Assembly: GCF_001427025.1 (NCBI RefSeq)
Contig: NZ_LMGA01000001.1
Span: 3,387,971 to 3,451,695, forward strand
Origin: Mesorhizobium sp. Root554
GTDB taxonomy: Bacteria > Pseudomonadota > Alphaproteobacteria > Rhizobiales > Rhizobiaceae
Reading direction: 5' to 3'
DNA: 63,725 bases
The notes beneath the pieces are model-generated. The model had not been told where the DNA came from. It worked only from the letters and a program-made list of their open reading frames with translations, and searched no databases. The position numbers and the translations under genes are program-made. Below are positions 33,955-42,422 of this stretch, piece by piece; within the stretch, counting starts at the first letter, position 1; each line of letters opens with the position of its first letter.

Positions 33955-34842
33955 TCAGGCGGCGTCGACTGTATCCAGCAGGCCGGTGAGGTAGGCTTTG
34001 TAACTGCCATTCGGATAGGTCGCGATCGTCGCCCGCAACTGCCCGGACGTCACAAAACCCTTGCGTAGCGCCACCTCTTCGGGACAGGCGATGCGCATGG
34101 CGGCTCTTTTTTCCAGCACACGGACAAGCTGGCCGGCTTCGAACAGGTCGTCCGGCGTGCCGCCGTCCAGCCATGCGATGCCGCGCATTATCCGTTCTAC
34201 ATAAAGCTCGCCAAGTTCCAGATAGGCCCGATTGATGTCGGTGATCTCAAGCTCGCCCCGCCCCGAGCGGACCTGTTGCGCTGCGATAGTGGCGACACGA
34301 TTGTCGTAGAAATAAAGTCCTGGGACAGCGAGTTGCGACCCCGGATGGGTTGGCTTTTCAATCAGCGAAACGGCCCGCCCGTCGTCGCCAAGCGTAACCA
34401 CGCCGAAGCTCGACGCGTCGGCGACTTCATAACCGTAAATGGTCGCGCCGCGATCACGCGCCAGGCCGCGTTGCACCAGGCTCGTCAGCCCCGCGCCGTA
34501 GAAGATGTTGTCTCCTAAAATGAGCGCGACGTTTCGCTCGCCGATATCCGGCTGGCAGATGCGAAAGCATTCCGCGATGCCGCCGGGGTTTTCCTGTACG
34601 CGCATCGTTATCGAAATGCCGAGATGCGAGCCGTCGCCAAGCAAGGCCTCGAATTGCGGGACATGCTCCGGCGAGGTGACAATGAAAAAGTCCCTGAGAC
34701 CGCCCAGCATCAATGTTGTCAGCGGGAAATAGATCATCGGCTTGTCATAGACCGGCAGCAGATGCTTGTTGACGCTGCGGGTCAGTGGCTCAAGCCGCGA
34801 ACCGGATCCGCCCGCCATGATGACCGCACACCAGTTGACCAT
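33955..34842 (-). CDS. rmlA: Glucose-1-phosphate thymidylyltransferase
   Basis: A 295-aa nucleotidyltransferase that makes dTDP-glucose. The signature GGSGSRLEPLT (11-21) with KHLLPVYDKPMIYFP, then QENPGGIAECFRI, ILGDNIFYG and the C-terminal RGIAWLDGGTPDDLFEA are those of RmlA/RfbA. Normal length. Follows rmlB by 18 bp on the same strand; the two supply dTDP-4-keto-6-deoxyglucose for the surface polysaccharide, used by WecE encoded at 39938. Confidence 0.96.
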   Translation of the reverse strand: MVNWCAVIMAGGSGSRLEPLTRSVNKHLLPVYDKPMIYFPLTTLMLGGLRDFFIVTSPEHVPQFEALLGDGSHLGISITMRVQENPGGIAECFRICQPDIGERNVALILGDNIFYGAGLTSLVQRGLARDRGATIYGYEVADASSFGVVTLGDDGRAVSLIEKPTHPGSQLAVPGLYFYDNRVATIAAQQVRSGRGELEITDINRAYLELGELYVERIMRGIAWLDGGTPDDLFEAGQLVRVLEKRAAMRIACPEEVALRKGFVTSGQLRATIATYPNGSYKAYLTGLLDTVDAA

Positions 34843-34860
34843 CTTCTCTCCACCCGCAGC

Positions 34861-35913
34861 TCAGGGGATGGCCGCGCCACCCGTCAGGCCGAGCCGGCCG
34901 AAACTCTGCTTTGACGCGATCCAGTCACGATTGTCGAGATACCAGTCGACCGTCCTGGCCAGCCCGCTGTCGAGGGTCTCCTTGCGCCGCCAGCCAAGAT
35001 CGCGCTCGGCCCTGGAGGAGTCTATGGCGTAACGGAAATCATGGCCGGGCCGATCGGTGACGAAATCGATGAAACTGGCATATGAGCCGCCGTCGGGGCG
35101 CGGCAAGCGTCGGTCGAGAAGTTCGCAGATCGACCGCACCAGCCTTATATTGGACCGTTCTGCAGAGCCGCCGAAATTGTATTTTTGCCCTGGCTTGCCG
35201 CGGGTAAGCGCGTCCATCAGGCCCTGCACGTGATCGTCAACGAAAAGCCAATCCCGGATATTTTCGCCGTTTCCGTAAACTGGAATCGGTTGGCCAGCGA
35301 GTGCTGTACGGATGACCGTCGGAATCAGTTTTTCGGAATTCTGGTAGGGACCGTAATTGTTCGAGCAGTTGGTCACGATGGTCGGCAGCCCGTACGTCTC
35401 GTGCCAGGCGCGGGCAAGATGATCGGCCGACGCCTTGCTGGCCGAATAGGGCGAATTCGGTGCGTAAGCCGCGGTCTCCGAGAAAAGGCCAGTGTCACCC
35501 AGGCTTCCATAGACCTCATCAGTGGAAACCAGCACGAAACGGAATTCGTCCGCGCCGCGCCGCGCGTTGCGACAATGGTTGAGTGCCGCTTCCAGCATCA
35601 CGTACGTGCCGATGATGTTGGTGGTGAGGAAGTCGGCCGGCCCGTCGATCGACCGGTCGACGTGGCTTTCCGCGGCGAGATGAATGACGGCCGTCGGCTG
35701 AAAATCGCGGAAGGCGGCGGCCATCGCCTCGGCATCGACAATGTCTGCCTGCAGGAATTGGTAGCCAGGATTGGCTTCACAACCGGCGACCCCACGCAAA
35801 TCTCCCGCATATGTCAGCTTGTCGATATTGAGAACCGCAGCCCCTTCCGAGATAAAGCGACGCACCGCGGCGGAACCGATGAAACCGGCGCCGCCGGTTA
35901 TGATGAGGCGCAT
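34861..35913 (-). CDS. rmlB: dTDP-glucose 4,6-dehydratase
   Basis: A 350-aa extended SDR. NAD motif GGAGFIGSA (7-15), LAAESHVDRSIDGP, the STDEVYGSLGDTG loop with catalytic D-E, and YSASKASADHL with the catalytic Tyr/Lys, followed by the NCSNNYGPYQ segment, are characteristic of RmlB/RfbB. Product dTDP-4-keto-6-deoxy-D-glucose. First gene of the minus rmlBA pair, divergent from the methyltransferase at 36020. Confidence 0.96.
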   Translation of the reverse strand: MRLIITGGAGFIGSAAVRRFISEGAAVLNIDKLTYAGDLRGVAGCEANPGYQFLQADIVDAEAMAAAFRDFQPTAVIHLAAESHVDRSIDGPADFLTTNIIGTYVMLEAALNHCRNARRGADEFRFVLVSTDEVYGSLGDTGLFSETAAYAPNSPYSASKASADHLARAWHETYGLPTIVTNCSNNYGPYQNSEKLIPTVIRTALAGQPIPVYGNGENIRDWLFVDDHVQGLMDALTRGKPGQKYNFGGSAERSNIRLVRSICELLDRRLPRPDGGSYASFIDFVTDRPGHDFRYAIDSSRAERDLGWRRKETLDSGLARTVDWYLDNRDWIASKQSFGRLGLTGGAAIP

Positions 35914-36019
35914 GATTTCCTACCATACGTTGCCCGCTGTTTGCGCATTACATAGGCCATGGGTAAGGATCAACGGGCAAGGCTCTTTTTCCAGCGTTGA
36001 CCGAAGACAGGAGAACCTG

Positions 36020-36904
36020 GTGGACGGCTTCGGACAGACATTCGACGATTGGTGCAGCCACATACCGGGACTGCGGAAGACTGGGGACCGCCAATGGACT
36101 CATGTGAAGGAATCGGCGGTTTCCTATCCGCAGGCCGGGCTGGCGCGGCTCGCTGAGATCGAACCGGTTTCCTTCTGGTTCCGGCACCGCAACAACGTAA
36201 TCGTCGCGGCGTTGAAGCGCTATCCTCCCCACGGCCGACTGGTGGATATAGGAGGTGGCAACGGGTTCGTCAGCCTAGCGATGGCGCAGGCGGGCATTGA
36301 CTGCGTCGTCGTCGAACCCGATGCCGGTGGCGCTGCAACGGCGGTGTCGCGGGGATTGCCTGTTGTATGCGCCGCGTTCCAGAACCTGGACTTGCGCGCC
36401 GCATCGCTGGACGCTATCGGCATGTTCGATGTTCTCGAACACATCGAGGACGAGGGTGGAGTGCTCGACGAACTTTTCCATAAACTGAAGCCTGGCGGCA
36501 TGATCTACATCACGGTTCCGGCTTACCGGTTCCTCTGGTCGAGGGAAGACGTCTATGCCGGACATTTTCGCAGATATAGCCGCCGCCGCCTCGATCGCGC
36601 TCTGCGGCAAGCGGGGTTTGCGCCCCTCTATTCCAGTTACTTCTTTTCGATGCTGGTGCCAGCGGTCGCAGCGTTCAGAAGTATCCCCTCCCTGTTGCGT
36701 TTGGGTCGCCGCAGAGCGCATGACATCGATCCCCAGGATCACCAGTTGCCGGGCGGAATAGCTGCATCGGTCCTGAAGGGGTCGTTCCAGGCGGAGGTGC
36801 GAAGAATTTCCAGGGGAAGGCGCGTGGCGTTCGGAACGAGCTGCCTCGCGATAGCGCGCAAGCCGGATGGCGGCGGCTCCGAAACTGGCGGTGGCAATGA
36901 TTAA
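36020..36904 (+). CDS. Class I SAM-dependent methyltransferase
   Basis: A 294-aa methyltransferase. SAM-binding motif I is LVDIGGGNGFVSLAMAQAG (about 71-89), the acidic strand end VVVEPD and the post-motif DAIGMFDVLEHIEDEGGVLDEL follow. The GTG at 36020 has AGGAG seven bases before it; frames extending back to 35771 lie antisense to rmlB. Overlaps the glycosyltransferase gene that follows, pointing to modification of the same lipid-linked sugar or glycan. Acceptor unknown. Confidence 0.88.
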   Translation: MDGFGQTFDDWCSHIPGLRKTGDRQWTHVKESAVSYPQAGLARLAEIEPVSFWFRHRNNVIVAALKRYPPHGRLVDIGGGNGFVSLAMAQAGIDCVVVEPDAGGAATAVSRGLPVVCAAFQNLDLRAASLDAIGMFDVLEHIEDEGGVLDELFHKLKPGGMIYITVPAYRFLWSREDVYAGHFRRYSRRRLDRALRQAGFAPLYSSYFFSMLVPAVAAFRSIPSLLRLGRRRAHDIDPQDHQLPGGIAASVLKGSFQAEVRRISRGRRVAFGTSCLAIARKPDGGGSETGGGND

Positions 36905-37943
36905 AAAAACCTACATCGCGGTCGTTGTCCCGGTTTACCGGGGCGAACAGTTTGTCGAAGAGCTGTGCAACAGGCTCCACGCCACGCTTGGGCAGATCGA
37001 TGCCAGCTATTCCATCGTGCTGGTCGATGATGCGAGCCCGGACAATTCCTGGCAGAGGATCAAGGACGAAGCGCGCAAGGATTCGCGTGTCCTGGGCGTC
37101 CAGCTAAGCCGGAATTTCGGACAGCATTACGCAATTACCGCCGGTTTGGACAATGTCGATGCGGATTGGGTCGTCGTCATGGACGGCGATCTGCAAGACC
37201 AGCCCGAAGATATTTTGACCATGCACGAGAAGGCGGTTCGGGATGGCTTCGACGTCGTTATCGCCGAACGTTCGCTGAGGACAGATCCATTTCTCCGCAA
37301 GATGAGCTCCGCCATTTTCAACCGGTTTCTCAGTCTGTTGTCAGGGCTCAACCTCAGCGCGCGCTATGGCAATTTCCGGATCATGAACCGCAACGCGCAT
37401 CAGGCCTTCGCGCAGATGCGCGAACACATGCGCTTTTATCCGGCGATCATGCAGTGGATCGGCTTCAGATCGGGATATGCGCAGACCAGCCGGGTAGCAC
37501 GTCCGCATGGCCGTTCCTCCTATACGCTCGTTCGCCTCATCAAATTGGCGGTCCAGGCGACCGTCGCCTATTCGGAACGCCCGCTCCACGTCAGCATCGT
37601 GCTGGGTCTCGTCATCTCGCTGGCTGCGTTCATTCTCGGAGCCTACGTGATCGCGATGAAGCTCTTCTGGAACGTCGATGTCGAAGGTTGGACGAGCTTG
37701 TTTGCGACCGTGAGCTTTTTGGGCGGGCTGCAGATTTTTCTCCTCGGAATCGTTGGGCTTTATATCGGGAAGACATTCCAGGAATCGAAGAAGAGGCCGC
37801 TTTATCTGGTGAGGGAGCGGGCGGATGGGGCGGTCAATACCGCGATTTTGCCGAAGCCCGTAAAAGCCCTTCCGTCTGCGGAGCAATCGAGACCGACACG
37901 CAGATCGACGGCTGACCGCAAGGGATTTAAGGACAACCGATGA
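36897..37943 (+). CDS. GT2 family glycosyltransferase with two C-terminal membrane helices (GtrB/DPM1-like)
   Basis: A 348-aa polyprenyl-phosphate glycosyltransferase. GT-A fold with VVVPVYRGEQFVEEL, VLVDDASPDNSW, the DXD region VMDGDLQDQPEDI and a W-type acceptor segment (MQWIGFRSGYAQ), followed by two hydrophobic hairpins (about 235-310). Such enzymes make undecaprenyl-phosphate sugars for GT-C transferases in the periplasm; the polytopic protein at 31998 could be the user. ATG 36897 overlaps the methyltransferase stop; the stop overlaps the next gene. Confidence 0.92.
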   Translation: MIKKTYIAVVVPVYRGEQFVEELCNRLHATLGQIDASYSIVLVDDASPDNSWQRIKDEARKDSRVLGVQLSRNFGQHYAITAGLDNVDADWVVVMDGDLQDQPEDILTMHEKAVRDGFDVVIAERSLRTDPFLRKMSSAIFNRFLSLLSGLNLSARYGNFRIMNRNAHQAFAQMREHMRFYPAIMQWIGFRSGYAQTSRVARPHGRSSYTLVRLIKLAVQATVAYSERPLHVSIVLGLVISLAAFILGAYVIAMKLFWNVDVEGWTSLFATVSFLGGLQIFLLGIVGLYIGKTFQESKKRPLYLVRERADGAVNTAILPKPVKALPSAEQSRPTRRSTADRKGFKDNR

Positions 37944-38737
37944 CCAGCCGATTTTCGAGCGAACGGATCATGGAGTTCTGGACCGAGCAGGCCCTGGCCC
38001 ACGGCCAGGAAGCAGGCGCCTCATGGTCGGACGTTCGTGTTATGGAGATGGAGGTGCGGGAGATCGCCAAACGCCTCGGTCATGGCATGCGTGTTCTGGA
38101 TGTCGGCTGTGCAAACGGGTTTTCCACGCTGCAACTGGCAAGGAGTACTGGCATCAATGTGCGCGGGATCGACTACATTCCCGAGATGATCGAGGCAGCC
38201 AGGCTGAACCTCGCCGAATCGAAGGATATTCCACAAGCGCAAGTCGAATTCGATGTCGGCAATATCCTGTCGCTTGCTGAAGCAGATCAAAGTTTCGACG
38301 CCGTGGTCGTCATCCGGGTCGTCATCAATCTAGAGAACTGGCAGCGCCAGCAGCAGGGGCTCTTGGAATGCGCGCGCGTCTTGCGCCCGGGCGGCCTGCT
38401 GCTGCTCTCGGAGGCAACGCTTCAAGGGTTGAGCCGGCTCAACGCGTTGCGTCGCGAATGGGGTCTCGATGACATTCCAATGCCACCCTTCAATTTCTAC
38501 CTGGATGAGCCGAAGGTGGCGGCGCATCTTGAGGGATCGCTTGAACTGGTCGAAATTGTCAACTTCGCCAGCACCTATTTCGCTGCGACGCGTGTGATCA
38601 AGCCGCTGCTTGCCAAACTGGCGGGTGACTTTGTCAATCCGGCGGATCCACTGATGGAGTTCAATCGTTGGATGTCCACCGCGCCGGCCTGGGGGGACTA
38701 CGGGACGCAGAAACTCCTGGTGTTCAGGAAGAGATGA
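37940..38737 (+). CDS. Class I SAM-dependent methyltransferase
   Basis: A 265-aa methyltransferase. Motif I VLDVGCANGFSTLQLARS (about 52-69), acidic residue D after VRGI, and DQSFDAVVVIRVVINLENW with the post-I motif; RVLRPGGLLLLSEA is the usual later strand. Coupled to the GT2 gene by an ATGA overlap, so likely acts on the same glycan. Different from the methyltransferases at 36020 and 39304 in sequence, so probably different acceptors. Confidence 0.88.
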   Translation: MTSRFSSERIMEFWTEQALAHGQEAGASWSDVRVMEMEVREIAKRLGHGMRVLDVGCANGFSTLQLARSTGINVRGIDYIPEMIEAARLNLAESKDIPQAQVEFDVGNILSLAEADQSFDAVVVIRVVINLENWQRQQQGLLECARVLRPGGLLLLSEATLQGLSRLNALRREWGLDDIPMPPFNFYLDEPKVAAHLEGSLELVEIVNFASTYFAATRVIKPLLAKLAGDFVNPADPLMEFNRWMSTAPAWGDYGTQKLLVFRKR

Positions 38738-38738
38738 G

Positions 38739-39119
38739 CTACGCGCCGCTGGCCACCAGAAGGACGCCGGCGACGATGAAGAGGTTCCCGATCAGCGCGG
38801 GCCATGAAAAGGCCTCGCCGAGAACCAGCACCGCGCCGGCGAACACCATCGGATAGGACAGGGCGGCAACCGGAAATGCCAGCGACAGGGGAAGCCGCGA
38901 AATCCCGGCATACCAGCACACTGCCGCGAAGACCAGCACGCCCACTCCCAGCATCAGCCTCCAGTCTTGCAGAACCGCCAGCAGGTAGCGAAGAAAATCG
39001 CCGGGAACCAGCGGAATGGCGCCATGCGTGCCCAGCCGGCTCTTGATGATCAACTGGGTAACGGTGAGCAGGCAGACCGAGAGCAGGACGAGGCTCAGGC
39101 CCGTCGTTCTGAATTCCAT
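38739..39119 (-). CDS. Small four-helix DMT/EamA-type membrane protein (ArnE/ArnF-like)
   Basis: A 126-aa protein with four hydrophobic segments and the DMT/SMR pattern (LLTVTQLIIKSRLGTHG, ISRLPLSLAFPVAALSYPMVFAGAVLVLGE, LIGNLFIVAGVLLV). Half-size members of this type flip undecaprenyl-phosphate sugars (ArnE/ArnF). The neighbouring GT2 that makes such a lipid-linked sugar supports this role. ATG 39119 chosen; the longer frame runs antisense to the next gene. Convergent with the methyltransferase at 37940, stops 2 bp apart. Confidence 0.82.
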   Translation of the reverse strand: MEFRTTGLSLVLLSVCLLTVTQLIIKSRLGTHGAIPLVPGDFLRYLLAVLQDWRLMLGVGVLVFAAVCWYAGISRLPLSLAFPVAALSYPMVFAGAVLVLGEAFSWPALIGNLFIVAGVLLVASGA

Positions 39120-39303
39120 GGCAGGCATCCAAGGTTTGGAGAGCGGCGCGGTGCATCTAGCGCGCATTTCATTAATGTTGGAAGACGGCAGCCCGGCGTT
39201 GTGAGAGGAACCAGCGTCCACGCATGGCCGGTCCTTGCGGCGCTTTCCATAGCAGGCGCGACATGCCATATGCGTGTCAGTTTTGAACCGGCCACGGACC
39301 GCC

Positions 39304-39924
39304 ATGCTCGATCCACGTCAGCTGCTTTCCTACGCATGGGTTTACAGCCTGTTCCGCCGACTGGTCACCGGCAAGAAAGAAAACCGCTATCTTAAGGAAT
39401 TTCTCCGCATCGTTCCGGGGCAGCGGGTGCTCGACATTGGCTGCGGCCCGGCAGACCTTCTGGCCGACTTCCCCGTGGGCGTTGACTATCACGGCTACGA
39501 TCATGAGCCAGACTATATTGCTTCGGCGAAAGCCCGTTACGGGGATCGCGGCACTTTTCGCGTGCATGCGGTCACGCCGGACGCCGTGGATGACATCGGT
39601 ACCTTTGACGTTGTCATTGCCACCGCCGTCCTGCACCATCTGACCGACGAAGAAGCCGGTACGCTTCTGGCCGGCGCCGCAAAGGTGCTGCGGCCCGGGG
39701 GTCGCCTTGTCACGCTGGACGGCGCCTACGTCGAAGGACAGGCCTGGCTGGCAAGGTTGCTGCTAAAGCTGGATCGTGGCCGCTTCGTGCGAACGCCCGA
39801 TGCTTATCTTGCCCTCGCACGGCGTCATTTCGGGCATGTGGAAGCGACGGTCGTGCATGACCTCATTGCGATACCATACACGCATATTATCCTTGAGGCG
39901 GCCGATCCTCTCCCGTCCCTGTAA
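39304..39924 (+). CDS. Class I SAM-dependent methyltransferase
   Basis: A 206-aa methyltransferase with motif I VLDIGCGPADLLADFP (about 42-57), YDHEPDYIASAKARYG, and DVVIATAVLHHLTDEEA. Compact, no extra domain. ATG 39304 chosen because the conserved fold starts at MLDPRQLLSYAWVYSLFRRLV. Divergent from the small flippase-like gene and convergent with wecE. Acceptor unknown, presumably a sugar of the surface polysaccharide. Confidence 0.87.
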   Translation: MLDPRQLLSYAWVYSLFRRLVTGKKENRYLKEFLRIVPGQRVLDIGCGPADLLADFPVGVDYHGYDHEPDYIASAKARYGDRGTFRVHAVTPDAVDDIGTFDVVIATAVLHHLTDEEAGTLLAGAAKVLRPGGRLVTLDGAYVEGQAWLARLLLKLDRGRFVRTPDAYLALARRHFGHVEATVVHDLIAIPYTHIILEAADPLPSL

Positions 39925-39937
39925 CGGTGGGCTTCAC

Positions 39938-41083
39938 CTAAGGCGCTTCATTCGCTCTTGAAAAATAAGAATGCACCGCATCGATCACCCGGGTCGCGGC
40001 GTCGCCATCCATGCCATGATAAAGCGGCAGCCGCACCAGGCTCTCGGCAACCCGTTCGGTTGTCGTCATGGGGCCAGCGGTGCGGCCGTATTTCTGTCCG
40101 CCGGGACTTGAATGCAGAGGAACGTAATGAAACGCGGACGAGACGCCGGCCACACGCAGAGCATCGATGAATGCACCGCGTTCCGCGGCGGTGCCGAGCA
40201 GCAGATAGTAAATGTGACCGTTGTGGCTTGCGTAATTGGGAATGACGGGACGGCGCACAAGGCCTGATAACTCCAGCCCGGCAAAGCCCCGATGATAATT
40301 CTCCCACGTCACCAGCCGGTCGGCATTGATTCGGTCGGTATGCTGCAACTGCGAAAATAGAAACGCCGCAATCAGTTCGCTCGGCAGGTATGAAGAACCG
40401 ATATCGACCCAGGTATATTTGCCGACTTCGCCTCTGGAGAACTGGCTGCGGTTGGTGCCTTTCTCGCGGATGATCTCCGCGCGCTCGATCATGGCGGAAT
40501 CGTTCAGCACCAGCGCACCGCCCTCGCCGGAGACGATGTTCTTGGTTTCGTGGAACGAAAGAGCTGCGAGATCGCCAAGCGCGCCGGCCGGCCTGCCTCT
40601 ATGGAACGACCCCAGCGCCTGCGCCGCATCCTCCACGACCATCAATCCGCGTGATCGTGCGACCGCGTTGATGGCGTCCATGTCGCATGGCACGCCGGCG
40701 TAATGCACAACGAAAATCGCTTTCGTCCGCGGCGTGATAGCCGCTTCGATCGCTGCCGGATCGATGTTGAGCGTTTCGGGATCGATATCGACGAAGACCG
40801 GAGTGGCGCCACGCAAGACCACCGCATTGGCTGTCGATACAAAGGTGAAGGACGGCATGACGACCTCGTCGCCCGGTCCCAGACCGCACAGGATCGCCGC
40901 CATTTCGAGGGCAGCGGTGCAGGAGTGGGTCAGCAATGCTTTGGGGGATCCAAGGCGTGACTCGAGCCAGGCGTTACATCTCTTTGTGAATTCGCCGTCG
41001 CCCGACAATTTGCCGGTTTTCAACGCCTCGGCAATGGTTTCGAGTTCGTTGCCGATCAGTGGAGGCCGGTTGAAAGGGATCAT
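39938..41083 (-). CDS. wecE: dTDP-4-amino-4,6-dideoxygalactose transaminase
   Basis: A 381-aa PLP enzyme of the DegT/DnrJ/EryC1 group. PLP-binding Lys181 in SFHETKNIVSGEGG, the HYAGVPCDMDAI and EDAAQALGS segments and the N-terminal IPFNRPP are close to WecE. It aminates dTDP-4-keto-6-deoxyglucose, giving dTDP-4-amino-4,6-dideoxy-D-galactose (Fuc4N), and completes the route begun by RmlA and RmlB in this window. No WecD acetyltransferase is nearby, so the amine may carry another group. Confidence 0.93.
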   Translation of the reverse strand: MIPFNRPPLIGNELETIAEALKTGKLSGDGEFTKRCNAWLESRLGSPKALLTHSCTAALEMAAILCGLGPGDEVVMPSFTFVSTANAVVLRGATPVFVDIDPETLNIDPAAIEAAITPRTKAIFVVHYAGVPCDMDAINAVARSRGLMVVEDAAQALGSFHRGRPAGALGDLAALSFHETKNIVSGEGGALVLNDSAMIERAEIIREKGTNRSQFSRGEVGKYTWVDIGSSYLPSELIAAFLFSQLQHTDRINADRLVTWENYHRGFAGLELSGLVRRPVIPNYASHNGHIYYLLLGTAAERGAFIDALRVAGVSSAFHYVPLHSSPGGQKYGRTAGPMTTTERVAESLVRLPLYHGMDGDAATRVIDAVHSYFSRANEAP

Positions 41084-41225
41084 CTTTTCGGCAACTCAGT
41101 TCCACGCAGCGCCATATGCCCTGTGATCGGTCCGGTTGCTAGCACGACTTGACGGGAACAGGCCATACTGCCAGCGCCGGCACGGGTTCGAGTGACTGTG
41201 CCGGGCTCCTGCACGGCTGTTGCCT

Positions 41226-42422
41226 TCAGGCACTGGCATGCCGCCCGGCGCGAACCCGCCGCGCGGCCAGCCAGGTAAATCCGGCGCCGGTCAAAACGGC
41301 GACCAGCCAGTAGGGTGCGGTCGGATGGATCTTTGCGAAAAGCAGACCGCACAGGGCCGGTCCGATCACCCGGCCGATGGCTGCGGCGCTGTTGGCATAG
41401 CCAAGCAGGGCGCCCCGGGAGTGATCCGCGGAAAGTCGCGAAAGAAGCGTGGTGCACAGCGTCTGGATCGTGGTTATCCCGCCCAGCAGGACCGGCGAAG
41501 TGATGATGAGCACGAGAGCGGATTGCGGGAAAATCAAAAAGACCGCTGCCGCCAGGAAGGTCACCAGCACGCCTCCCAACAGCAGGATACCTTCGTCGAA
41601 CCTGTCGATCAGTTTGGGCAGCAATGCGATCTGGACACCAACGGTGAAAAGCGCCGCCCAAAGAAACAGGATGCTCACCCGCGCGGCATTCCAGCCGAAG
41701 GTATGAGACACCCAGAAGCCGGTCATGGCGACCAGACCGGTCTGGATCATGGCCGTCGCCCCGAACAGGCCGAGCAGTTCGTGCCTAGACCAGGGACAGG
41801 GGCCGGCCGGGCCGCCCGCATCGGTCTCGCCGGACTGCGCAGCCCCCGGTATTTTTTCCGTGCCGTATAACCCGGCAACCGAGATGAAGGCCGCACCGCT
41901 TGCCAACGCCGCCAGGATCCCTGGCCAGAATGCGATGTAGTCCATGTCATGGGGCAGCATCGCGCCGATGGCGGGACCCATGACAAATCCGAGCGCCCAC
42001 GCCGCGGAGAGCATCGCCATCGCCTTACCGCGCTTGGCGCCGGGGCTGGCGTCGGCGACGGCCGCTTGTACGACGCCGGTGCTGCCGGCCATCGCACCGG
42101 CCAGCAGGCGCGACAGGAAAAGGCTGGCAAGGGTGCCGCTGAACGCGAACAGGATATGAGCCAGGACCCTTCCAAACAGCGGCAGGAGAATAACCGGGCG
42201 GCGGCCGAAACGATCGGAAAGCACGCCAAGTAGCGGCGCCGAAATGGCGGCCATGAAAGCGTAGGCGGCGGTCAGCAGTCCACCCGTCAGCGCCCCGGCG
42301 TCATGAGCCTCCAGGATGAAGGGCAGCAGCGGAAGGATGAGGGCATAACCAATTGAATCCAGCAGGACAACCGAGGTGAGCGCATTCATGGCGCGGTTGC
42401 CAGATTTGCCGCTGGTCTTCAC
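41226..42422 (-). CDS. MFS transporter
   Basis: A 398-aa, 12-helix major facilitator. The first cytoplasmic loop motif is GVLSDRFGRRPVIL and the second half repeats a related pattern. It resembles drug/small-molecule exporters of the TetA/MdtG type. GTG 42422 overlaps the stop of the ketosynthase gene (GTGA); ATG 42389 is an alternative start. As the last gene of the ketosynthase/ACP operon it is a candidate exporter of that pathway's product. Confidence 0.88.
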   Translation of the reverse strand: MKTSGKSGNRAMNALTSVVLLDSIGYALILPLLPFILEAHDAGALTGGLLTAAYAFMAAISAPLLGVLSDRFGRRPVILLPLFGRVLAHILFAFSGTLASLFLSRLLAGAMAGSTGVVQAAVADASPGAKRGKAMAMLSAAWALGFVMGPAIGAMLPHDMDYIAFWPGILAALASGAAFISVAGLYGTEKIPGAAQSGETDAGGPAGPCPWSRHELLGLFGATAMIQTGLVAMTGFWVSHTFGWNAARVSILFLWAALFTVGVQIALLPKLIDRFDEGILLLGGVLVTFLAAAVFLIFPQSALVLIITSPVLLGGITTIQTLCTTLLSRLSADHSRGALLGYANSAAAIGRVIGPALCGLLFAKIHPTAPYWLVAVLTGAGFTWLAARRVRAGRHASA

